DNA from: an uncultured Candidatus Saccharimonas sp.
Lineage (GTDB): Bacteria; Patescibacteriota; Saccharimonadia; Saccharimonadales; OMJO01
NCBI GenBank assembly: GCA_943353165.1
Contig: CALRAM010000003.1
Location: 1 to 32,025, forward strand
Length of the DNA: 32,025 nucleotides
Direction of reading: 5' to 3'
The notes under the pieces were generated by a model that worked only from the letters and a program-made list of their open reading frames with translations, made no database searches and had not been told where the DNA came from. How positions within the stretch are numbered: the first letter of the stretch is position 1; each line of letters opens with the position of its first letter. The position numbers were made by a program, and so were the translations under genes. This document shows, piece after piece, positions 1 to 7,120 of the stretch.

Positions 1-206
1 ACATCGCCGTTATTGTTAGAAACGAAATTAGTGAGTGCTCCAGCTATTCTGGAAATATCGCTTTTGCGCGCAGTGTTACGATTGTTTCTTTGCAATGCCG
101 GAATAGCCAGCAAAACTATCAGGATAATCAAGCCGGCGATGGCTAGTACTATCAGGACTTCGATGATGGTGAAGCCTTCTGCTCTTTTTTTGATGTTGTT
201 TTTCAT
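1..206 (-). CDS. Type IV prepilin (major or minor pilin), 3' end cut by window
   Basis: Pilin subunit of a type IV pilus, made as a prepilin in the membrane and cleaved and N-methylated by a prepilin peptidase that is not in this window. The visible 68 residues start with a basic leader (MKNNIKKRAEG), then the class III signal G|FTIIEVLIVLA with glutamate at position +5 of the mature protein, followed by the hydrophobic N-terminal helix and a polar stretch (RNNRNTARKSD). The ATG at 206 has a strong purine-rich ribosome site (AGGGGGG) about 11 bases upstream. The gene is the last seen in the pil locus and follows pilC. The C-terminal globular domain lies beyond base 1, so major and minor pilin cannot be told apart. 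Confidence 0.9.
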   Translation of the reverse strand, partial: MKNNIKKRAEGFTIIEVLIVLAIAGLIILIVLLAIPALQRNNRNTARKSDISRIAGALTNFVSNNNGD

Positions 207-295
207 AATAAATTTTACCCCCCTAAAAATTAAAATATTTCATATACAAATAAATGGTAATGCTTTTCTATAGCAATAGCAATAGCAATTGTATA
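207..295 (-). promoter_or_regulatory. pilC-pilin spacer with possible promoter and TAGCAA triplet repeat
   Basis: This 89-base AT-rich spacer lies between the pilC stop and the prepilin start. Read on the minus strand it holds three tandem copies of TTGCTA (forward TAGCAA at 271-288), then a possible promoter (TTACCA, 17-base spacer, TATTTT) and the pilin ribosome site. A separate pilin promoter would fit the high pilin levels usually needed, but the promoter match is modest. Confidence 0.35.
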
Positions 296-1513
296 TTAAC
301 TGCCGAACCCTTTGTTTGCCAACGAATATATGGGCAACAATACGGCCGCCACGATGATCATAGCAACTATGCCCAGAACTATCATCATCACCGGCTCTAT
401 GATGGTGGATATGGTCTTTATCTGATTGTCCACTTCCTTTTCGTAGTAGCTGGCGACTTTGTCTAGCATGGCTTCTAGCGACCCGGACTGTTCGCCGATA
501 CGAATCATATTTGGGACCAACTCTAGAAAGTTTGGGTCATTGGTCAAAGAATCCGACAAGGCTTTGCCTCCCTTTACCTGCTGAGAGGCGCGTTTTAGCG
601 AATCAGCTATATGCACATTGTTTACAGATCTGGCGGTTATCTCCATAACCTGCAACAGCGGTACTCCGCTGGCAACTAACGTGGCGGCCGTACGGGCAAA
701 ACGCGCCATATACATCTTCATAAACAACGGACCAAATGGCCAAAGTCGCATCTTTGCCTTGTCCAAAAACCTCCTACCGCCCAGCGTTTGTATCCATCTA
801 GATCCAAAAATCCCACCTGCTATTGCCAGCAAAAGTAACAGCCACCAAAATTTGATGACAAAATCAGACACGGCCAACAGCATAACTGTTACAAATGGTA
901 ACTGAGCACCCTTTATTCCTTCATACAGTAAGCCGACCTGGGGCAAAACAGTTGTTATCATAAAACCCATCACAACAAACATCACACCCATAACCACGGC
1001 AGGATATATCATAGCACCCCGAACTTTGCTGATAATGTCGGCGTCCTTTTCCTGCTGATCTGCTACTCGCTCCAACGATTTGTCCAGAGTACCCGACACC
1101 TCGCCGGCAGCCACCAGACTGATAAATATTTCGTTAAAAACATTTGGGAAACGACCGACGGCAGCCGACAATGTGGAGCCTTCTTCTATGTCGGCTATAA
1201 TCCTGCCACAGATGACTTTTAGGGGTTTGCTGGTGGTCTGTGACATAACGCTCCGCAGGCTCTGTATCAGTGGCAATCCTGCGTTTATCAGGGTAGCTAG
1301 TTGGCGAGTAAACAATATACGGTCTTTTGTGCGGACACGGTTTACGAACTTTAGCAAGCCAGTTGAAGAGTCATCTTGTACCTCTATGTCTATGGGTGAC
1401 AAGCCCTGGGCGCGGATGAGTTTTGCGGCGCTCTGAATATTGTCTGCCTGCACAATGGCTTTGGTTTTTTCGCCTGTCTTTGGGTCTCTGGCAGTGTATT
1501 TGTAGCTAAGCAT
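296..1513 (-). CDS. pilC: Type IV pilus inner-membrane platform protein PilC
   Basis: Polytopic membrane protein on which the PilB and PilT motors act to insert or remove pilin subunits. The 405 residues match the family length. The N-terminus has the typical small domain (YKYTARDPKTGEKTKA), followed by two type II secretion F domains, each with a long hydrophobic segment (around residues 170-195 and 215-235) and a third near the C-terminus (roughly 375-398). The motif FTRQLATLINAGLPL is the classic start of the first F domain, and ARFARTAATLVASGVPLL starts the second. It follows pilT by only 7 bases, so the two are almost certainly co-transcribed. Confidence 0.96.
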   Translation of the reverse strand: MLSYKYTARDPKTGEKTKAIVQADNIQSAAKLIRAQGLSPIDIEVQDDSSTGLLKFVNRVRTKDRILFTRQLATLINAGLPLIQSLRSVMSQTTSKPLKVICGRIIADIEEGSTLSAAVGRFPNVFNEIFISLVAAGEVSGTLDKSLERVADQQEKDADIISKVRGAMIYPAVVMGVMFVVMGFMITTVLPQVGLLYEGIKGAQLPFVTVMLLAVSDFVIKFWWLLLLLAIAGGIFGSRWIQTLGGRRFLDKAKMRLWPFGPLFMKMYMARFARTAATLVASGVPLLQVMEITARSVNNVHIADSLKRASQQVKGGKALSDSLTNDPNFLELVPNMIRIGEQSGSLEAMLDKVASYYEKEVDNQIKTISTIIEPVMMIVLGIVAMIIVAAVLLPIYSLANKGFGS

Positions 1514-1520
1514 TTGTAAA

Positions 1521-2588
1521 CTATGTCCTCATTAGCCTGTCTAGTTCATCGATATCTACGGCATAGTTTCTGGCGTCATCGTAGGTAATGCTGCCACTGT
1601 GAACCAGAGCCACAAGCGTCTTGTCCATAGACTGCATGCCAAATTCTCCACCAGTCTGGATGACGGCTTCTAATTGGTGACTCTTTCCTTCCCTGATGAT
1701 ATTTCGGACGGCTGGAGTCGCCACCAAAATCTCGCCTGCAACAGTTCTGCCTCCACCAATAGTTGGTATGAGTCGCTGCGAACAGATTGCCATCAGGATA
1801 TTTGACAACTGGGCGCGGATTTGTGGCTGTTGATGAGGCGGAAAAACATCTATCATACGGTCTATACTCTGTGCGGCCGAATTGGTATGAAGGGTGGCCA
1901 AGACCAAGTGTCCTGTTTCGGCGATGGTTATAGCGGCGGCGATAGTTTCTAGGTCACGCATTTCGCCTATTAGCACGACATCTGGGTCTTCGCGGAGGGC
2001 GCTACGCAGAGCCGCACTAAAAGAATAGGTGTCGTAGTGAACCTCGCGCTGAACTATGACGGATTTTTGGGACCTATGAGTAAACTCTATGGGGTCTTCT
2101 ATGGTAATGATGTGCGATGCGCGCTCCATATTTATCTTGTGGATTATGGCCGCTAGCGAAGTGGATTTGCCAGAACCTGTCGGCCCTGTCACCAGAACCA
2201 AACCTCTAGGGTAATTGGCAAACTTGTTAACTATCTCTGGCAACCCCAGCTGTTCGATGGTCAATATCTCGTTTGGTATCAGACGCAAGGCTGCGGCTAG
2301 ATTGCCTCTCTCGTGAAAAGCATTCACCCTGAAACGACCCATATCGCCAAAGGCAAAACTAAAATCGAACTCTTTGTCTTTTAGTAAAATCTGTTTTTGG
2401 TCTTCGTCCAAAATGGCAAATATCAGGTTTTCTACGGTTTCTTCTGTCAGGGCGGCAGTAGCCGGCACGGCCAAAAGTGATCCGTCTACGCGGAGCATCG
2501 GCGGCAAGCCGACCTGCAAATGTAGGTCGGAAGCTTTTCGTTTTACTACTTCTTCTAGTAAAAGTTCAATTTTTGGACTATCGTTCAT
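1521..2588 (-). CDS. pilT: Pilus retraction ATPase PilT
   Basis: Hexameric cytoplasmic ATPase that powers pilus retraction and twitching. The 355 residues show the N-terminal PAS-like domain (KASDLHLQVGLPPMLRVDG), Walker A GPTGSGKS at about residues 135-142, Asp box (TIEDPIEF), Walker B (DPDVVLIGEMRD), His box (TGHLVLATLHTNSA) and the PilT-specific C-terminal motif AVRNIIREGKSHQ, which corresponds to the AIRNLIRE element needed for retraction. That last motif separates it from PilB. The ATG at 2588 has a purine-rich site (AAAGGGGTGGG) just upstream, in an 18-base gap after pilB. Confidence 0.97.
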   Translation of the reverse strand: MNDSPKIELLLEEVVKRKASDLHLQVGLPPMLRVDGSLLAVPATAALTEETVENLIFAILDEDQKQILLKDKEFDFSFAFGDMGRFRVNAFHERGNLAAALRLIPNEILTIEQLGLPEIVNKFANYPRGLVLVTGPTGSGKSTSLAAIIHKINMERASHIITIEDPIEFTHRSQKSVIVQREVHYDTYSFSAALRSALREDPDVVLIGEMRDLETIAAAITIAETGHLVLATLHTNSAAQSIDRMIDVFPPHQQPQIRAQLSNILMAICSQRLIPTIGGGRTVAGEILVATPAVRNIIREGKSHQLEAVIQTGGEFGMQSMDKTLVALVHSGSITYDDARNYAVDIDELDRLMRT

Positions 2589-2606
2589 ATCCCACCCCTT
2601 TTATTG

Positions 2607-4391
2607 TCAAGCATCATCGGCTGCTACCCTGTTTACTTCTGCAAGCGTAGTGGCTCCAGCCAAGGCTTTTAAGTAGCCGTCTTCTCTCATGGTCAACATA
2701 CCTTGCTCTAACTGTACGGCTTTTTGTATGACATTGCTGGTGGACCTTTTCAGGATCAATTCCTGAACCTGCTCTGTCAGCTCAAAGACCTCGTATAGGC
2801 CAATCCTACCATTGAAACCACTGGGGCTATCTGGTCCGTCCACGCCCTTGTATAAAGTATAAGCGTTTTGACCCCGAAGTGGCAAATTATTATAGCCCAG
2901 ATCTTCTCCAGCGGCTTTTTGGGCGGCTGCGTCTATGGGCAGCCACTTGCCTATGGTGTTGTGTATGGCCTGAGTTTCTGCTTTGTTTGATTGGTAGGCT
3001 ACTTTGTTGTCGGCAAGCTTTCTAACCAACCGCTGACCGATGACGGTGTGAACCGTAGATGCTATCAGAAACGGCTCTATGGACATATCTAGTAGTCTGG
3101 GCAATATACCAGCCGCCGAATTTGTATGAAGTGTGGAAAACACCAAGTGCCCTGTCAACGCTGCCTGTACCGCCAGTGTGGCTGTTTCTTTGTCGCGAAT
3201 CTCGCCTACCATAACCACGTCTGGGTCCTGGCGCAAAATAGACCGCAAACCTGTGGCAAAAGTCAGCCCTACTTCGTTGTTTACCTGTATCTGATTTACG
3301 CCAGGCATCTTGTATTCTACGGGGTCTTCTAGAGTTACAATATTTATGCTGTCATTTTTTATCTCTTGGAGGAGCGCATATAGCGATGTGGATTTACCAG
3401 AGCCAGTTGGTCCAGATGTCAAAATCATGCCGTTTGGGTGTTGCAGTCCGCTCCTGATTGCCCGCAGAGCCCTGCCCCTATAACCCATATCTTCCAGTTT
3501 AAAGCTGGTTCCACTCTTGTCCAGTAGTCGTATAACAACTTGCTCGCCCCAAACCAGAGGTGCGATGGCAATACGCAGGTCTATAAACCGGCCCCCAACA
3601 TTTACGGTAAACTGCCCGTCCTGCGGTATGCGGTGTTCGTCTATCTTTAGGTTGGCCAAGATTTTGATACGCGAGACAATGGGAGCTTCGGTGCTTTTTG
3701 GGAGTTTCATAACTTCGCGCAGGATTCCGTCTATTCGGCAACGGATTTTTAGCTCTTTTTCTAGTGGCTCTATGTGTATGTCGCTGGCCCGGTTCTTGGC
3801 GGCGTACTCCATTATACTGGTCAAGGCCTTGCTAATCGGCAAATCCGAAACAATGGCTTCTAGGTTTCCAGACGTGTTGTCCAGGGGTGACGGATTTGCA
3901 GCTATCGGCTTGGTTTCTGCGTATGACCGTCCCAAATCGCTGGCTACATTTAGACCATATTGTTTTAGGACTTGGCGTATCCCGCTCTCCGTGGCGGCAT
4001 AAACTTTTAGTGGGCGCCCTATCTTTTTTGCCAAAAAATCTACCGCCTGCACATTGTCTGCGTCCAGCATGGCAACCACCAGCCTTCGTTCCATCTCGCC
4101 TAGCGGCACGGCCATATAGCGCTCTGCGACATCCAGTGGCAACAGCCCCAGAACTTGTTCGCCTATTCTGGCCTGCGACAAGTTGACATATGGGATATCG
4201 CTGGCCTTTGCGATTGTCCGCGTCAGCAGTTCGTCTGTGATGTGATTTCCACTGACCAACAGAGATATCAACGGAGTATTGGACTTTTTTGCCTCTTCGA
4301 CCAGCCGAGCCAATTCGTCGGCCTTTATCAGACCGTCAGATACCAATAGTTCTTCGACCAGCTTTTCAGTTTTTGTAGAAAGTAAACTCAT
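2607..4391 (-). CDS. pilB: Pilus assembly ATPase PilB (GspE/PulE family)
   Basis: Cytoplasmic hexameric ATPase that drives pilus extension. The 594 residues contain an N-terminal GspE N1E-type domain (roughly 1-145), the N2E region (RASDIHIEPLEKELKIRCRIDG near 201-222), Walker A GPTGSGKST at about 327-335, Asp box (TLEDPVEYK), Walker B (DPDVVMVGEIRDKET) and His box (TGHLVFSTLHTNSA). PilB homologues usually carry a four-cysteine zinc motif between the His box and the final FNGRIGLYEVFEL block. Here that stretch has no cysteine at all and is filled by a polar insert. The gene lies between the 79-residue membrane protein and pilT. The 25-base upstream gap holds a TACAAT box 7 bases before the ATG, a possible internal promoter. 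Confidence 0.95.
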   Translation of the reverse strand: MSLLSTKTEKLVEELLVSDGLIKADELARLVEEAKKSNTPLISLLVSGNHITDELLTRTIAKASDIPYVNLSQARIGEQVLGLLPLDVAERYMAVPLGEMERRLVVAMLDADNVQAVDFLAKKIGRPLKVYAATESGIRQVLKQYGLNVASDLGRSYAETKPIAANPSPLDNTSGNLEAIVSDLPISKALTSIMEYAAKNRASDIHIEPLEKELKIRCRIDGILREVMKLPKSTEAPIVSRIKILANLKIDEHRIPQDGQFTVNVGGRFIDLRIAIAPLVWGEQVVIRLLDKSGTSFKLEDMGYRGRALRAIRSGLQHPNGMILTSGPTGSGKSTSLYALLQEIKNDSINIVTLEDPVEYKMPGVNQIQVNNEVGLTFATGLRSILRQDPDVVMVGEIRDKETATLAVQAALTGHLVFSTLHTNSAAGILPRLLDMSIEPFLIASTVHTVIGQRLVRKLADNKVAYQSNKAETQAIHNTIGKWLPIDAAAQKAAGEDLGYNNLPLRGQNAYTLYKGVDGPDSPSGFNGRIGLYEVFELTEQVQELILKRSTSNVIQKAVQLEQGMLTMREDGYLKALAGATTLAEVNRVAADDA

Positions 4392-4416
4392 ATCTTTTAT
4401 TGTAAACTATTTATGC

Positions 4417-4656
4417 TTATTGGAATGGTTTTGGGTTGGCAGTTGGGCCAATATCTATTATCTTGGTCGGGTTCAGAGAATCTTTGTTGAAGTATTTGGT
4501 ACTAGGAGTGGTAAAGTCGCTGGTAATCTTTTCTACCACTTCTACTTTTTCGGTACGACTTTTTGCTGGGTTTATCAAATAATTAGACAACAGAGTCGAA
4601 GCGGCACCGCTGATTATGACTACGACGAGTATCAGTGCCCAGTCATTTTGTTTCAT
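4417..4656 (-). CDS. Small membrane-anchored protein of the pil locus (unknown)
   Basis: A 79-residue protein with one N-terminal transmembrane helix (about residues 7-27, WALILVVVIISGAASTLLS) and a short polar outer or periplasm-facing tail rich in K, T and P. No enzyme motif or cysteine is seen. Its ATG overlaps the upstream pilO-like stop in an ATGA junction, so it is translationally coupled to the alignment-complex genes. In diderm pil operons this slot would hold the lipoprotein pilP, but there is no lipobox here and no sequence likeness that I can see. A PilN/PilO partner or stabiliser is inferred from position only. Confidence 0.75.
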   Translation of the reverse strand: MKQNDWALILVVVIISGAASTLLSNYLINPAKSRTEKVEVVEKITSDFTTPSTKYFNKDSLNPTKIIDIGPTANPKPFQ

Positions 4657-5318
4657 CTTATCTCCTTAGATCCAATAATTAGTGTTTTTGCGGGCTGGTA
4701 GTATGTATTTGCAGAAATATTCAACGAAACAGCCTTGTCCGTTGCCGACAATGTCAGTGATATGATGTTGAAAGGACGGATAGAGGACTCTAATGTAGTT
4801 ACTAATTTTTGGCTGGCGACCAAGTCGGTCGTAACATTTACGGTAAAAGGCATAATTATGGGTACTGGTTTTTTGACGTCTGCTTTTGCTTGATTTACTT
4901 CGTCGTCTGTAGAGGTAATGCTAGGTTCCTTGTAGGTGGCAGTAATCTTTTCCAGACTGCTGATCAAGGCCGGTGCATCGTATTTGCTAGGCAAAGAGTC
5001 CAGTATGATCTTTGCGTTGTCGCCGTCTTTTTCTCCGGTCCCTTTGGGATTGCCAGACAATACATTTGGGTCCAATGCTACAAAATTTGTGTACTGTTCT
5101 ACTAACTTACCAGATGCTATTTTGTTTTCCTTTAGCTGATTCAGGGCCAAAACTTTTGCAGAAATTACTCGTGACTGAAAAGCCCGTTTGCTCAGCAAAG
5201 CTCTGGATGCTACCAGAGAAAATACCGTCACAAAAGAAGCCGCCGCCACAATACCTACCATGGTCGCCGTAGCCTTGTCTATCTGTATACCTTTTTTGGA
5301 TGTATTTTTGACTGCCAT
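4653..5318 (-). CDS. pilO: PilO-like pilus alignment protein
   Basis: Bitopic membrane protein of 221 residues: a short basic cytoplasmic start, one transmembrane helix (about 19-42), then a coiled-coil-prone segment (SRVISAKVLALNQLKENKIASGKLVEQY) and a C-terminal ferredoxin-like-sized domain ending in beta-rich sequence. This is the PilO layout: it pairs with PilN to link cytoplasmic PilM to the pilus. The assignment depends on layout and on position directly after the pilN-like gene (3-base gap), because PilO sequences are poorly conserved. The symbol is therefore tentative. Confidence 0.7.
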   Translation of the reverse strand: MAVKNTSKKGIQIDKATATMVGIVAAASFVTVFSLVASRALLSKRAFQSRVISAKVLALNQLKENKIASGKLVEQYTNFVALDPNVLSGNPKGTGEKDGDNAKIILDSLPSKYDAPALISSLEKITATYKEPSITSTDDEVNQAKADVKKPVPIIMPFTVNVTTDLVASQKLVTTLESSIRPFNIISLTLSATDKAVSLNISANTYYQPAKTLIIGSKEIR

Positions 5319-5321
5319 AAT

Positions 5322-6029
5322 CTACCTTCCGCCTGGACTAGTGTTTAATGTTGGATCTACCTGAAACAGAGTCGGCTTTTCTGTTTCAGAACGCGTGGTT
5401 ATCTGCTTTGGAACATCCAAAAAGACTTCTTTGGTATTGTCAAAAATTAAAGGGTCAAAGATCATAGTTATGGAATAGCTAGCTTTTTTGTTGGTCGGTG
5501 ACGTAGGTGTCAGACTAAAGGACGATAGCACGACCGAACTAAACGGATTTTTTTTGGTAGCCGGGCTGTCTACTGTGGTGTAATTGACGAACTTTAGGGT
5601 GTCTACAAATTTGTTTACAGTACTGAGGTCGGCAGAGTTCCCGCTGATAGTCAGAGTGTTTTTTACGAGGTCTATGCTGGCACTGCTGATAGTGACATTT
5701 ATGGGTGTAACTTGGTTTATGTAGTTATAGAGCCTAGAAACCTGCGGTTTTTTGGCGTGTAGTCCGCCCAACGCGCCCAGCTGGTTTTGTACGGTCAAAA
5801 TTTTTTCTAGATTTGGTATTTTCTTTAGGTCGGCTATGTTGGTTTTGATATCCTTTGACAAGTCTGATATACGGTCTTTTTGGTAGACAGAAACTGCCAT
5901 GTACAAGATTACCAGTATGGTCAACGACGCACCGGAAACCGCCATAGCCGCTACTAGCACCAAGTGCTTTGTGCGCTTTGTCTTTATGTATTCCAGCTTT
6001 ACATCTGGGAGCAGGTTGAATTGAATCAT
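5322..6029 (-). CDS. pilN: PilN-like pilus alignment protein
   Basis: Bitopic protein of 235 residues. It starts MIQFNLLPDVKLEYIKTKRTK, the conserved cytoplasmic N-terminus that PilN uses to bind PilM (the INLLP-type motif is intact as FNLLPD). A transmembrane helix spans about 25-47, followed by a short coiled coil (DLSKDIKTNIADLKKIPNLEK) and a fimbrial-assembly-like domain. Its ATG overlaps the pilM stop (ATGA junction). It should form a heterodimer with the following PilO-like protein. Confidence 0.85.
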   Translation of the reverse strand: MIQFNLLPDVKLEYIKTKRTKHLVLVAAMAVSGASLTILVILYMAVSVYQKDRISDLSKDIKTNIADLKKIPNLEKILTVQNQLGALGGLHAKKPQVSRLYNYINQVTPINVTISSASIDLVKNTLTISGNSADLSTVNKFVDTLKFVNYTTVDSPATKKNPFSSVVLSSFSLTPTSPTNKKASYSITMIFDPLIFDNTKEVFLDVPKQITTRSETEKPTLFQVDPTLNTSPGGR

Positions 6030-7066
6030 TCTGAACGCTCCGCTAGTCCTGCCGCAACGGCAAAGCTACTGGACACGGCCAGCAGTTCGTTTTGGCGCTC
6101 TGCTGGAAAAGAGATGTTTCGCCAAGCGTTGCCTATCTCTACATTTATGCCGAATCTGTTAGCTATATACAGAGGAAATGTAGGCAATGTGGCAGCGCCT
6201 CCCGTAACGATGACACGGTCAAGTTTTGTGCTAGTGTATCTAGCCTGAAAGAATTTTATGGATTTGTCGATTTCTCCCATCAACGATTCTACCGTAGCCT
6301 CGATGGATTGGAACACCTGTCCTTCTAGCTTGTCCTTGCTGAGACCAAATTTAAAGACAAATTGTTGGGCCTGTTTTTCGTCTATGTTTAGGTTTTGCAT
6401 AGCGCCGCGGATGATTGCCTCCATGCCAGTAGGAATAGTCCTAGTCAGTCTGGGTGCGCCGTTTAGCACTATGACTAGGTCTGTGGATTTGCTGCCGACA
6501 TCCAGAACCATCTGGGCGGTCATGGCATCAGAGGCCACTATGGCTCTGGCCAGCGCCATAGTGTCTGGTTCGAAAGATATGACATTTAGGCCTATGGATT
6601 CCAGGGCGTCGAGGCGGTTTTCTATAAATGTGTTGGTCACGCTGGACAGCAAAATCTCTACTTTTGACTTGTCGGTTGGCGAATCTCCTAGCACAGCCCA
6701 GTCTACCTTTGACTCGTCCAGCGGAGTAGGAATCAGAGAATCAACTTGGTAACGGATGGTTTTTGCCAGTTCGCTGGGTGGCAACCTGTCTATGTCTGCA
6801 ACGGTAGTAAAGACCTTGCTGGAAGGCACTCCAACAGCTACATTGTTGGTGGTGATGCCCGCCTGAGCCAGCAGCTCGCGCACTACCTGAACCAGTTTTT
6901 GTTGATCGGCTGGCGCATCGCTGAGCGACAGTTTGCTATCCACAGGAATAAAGGCATATTTGGACAGGGTCTTTGTGGCACCTGTGCCTTGCAGTTGGAC
7001 TAGCCTGATATTTGTGGTACCGATGTCCAGTCCAAAGAAATCTGATACCCCACTCAATATACTCAT
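6026..7066 (-). CDS. pilM: Actin-like pilus assembly ATPase PilM
   Basis: Cytoplasmic actin-like protein that binds the PilN tail and ties the motor to the alignment complex. The phosphate-1 motif FFGLDIGTTNIRLVQLQG is near the N-terminus, the phosphate-2-like segment MVLDVGSKSTDLVI is central, and the adenosine segment VIVTGGAATLP is near the C-terminus. I start it at the ATG at 7066 (346 residues). The longer frame would need a TTG at 7099 that overlaps a likely promoter box (TATGCT), and the extra 11 residues are not PilM-like. It heads the pilM-N-O block, after the 705-residue surface protein gene. Confidence 0.92.
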   Translation of the reverse strand: MSILSGVSDFFGLDIGTTNIRLVQLQGTGATKTLSKYAFIPVDSKLSLSDAPADQQKLVQVVRELLAQAGITTNNVAVGVPSSKVFTTVADIDRLPPSELAKTIRYQVDSLIPTPLDESKVDWAVLGDSPTDKSKVEILLSSVTNTFIENRLDALESIGLNVISFEPDTMALARAIVASDAMTAQMVLDVGSKSTDLVIVLNGAPRLTRTIPTGMEAIIRGAMQNLNIDEKQAQQFVFKFGLSKDKLEGQVFQSIEATVESLMGEIDKSIKFFQARYTSTKLDRVIVTGGAATLPTFPLYIANRFGINVEIGNAWRNISFPAERQNELLAVSSSFAVAAGLAERSE

Positions 7067-7120
7067 ATTACTATTGAGTTTAGCATAAACGTTTTGCAAA
7101 CTGCAACTTTGGCTGTGCCG
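7067..7120 (-). promoter_or_regulatory. Possible pilM promoter region
   Basis: The spacer upstream of pilM holds an extended-looking box CGTTTATGCTAAA (forward 7079-7091). The identical 13 bases also precede the phosphoribosyltransferase-like gene (forward 11599-11611). TATGCT would act as a -10 box and give a leader of about 9 bases before the ATG at 7066. No good -35 box is seen, so this is tentative. Confidence 0.35.
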
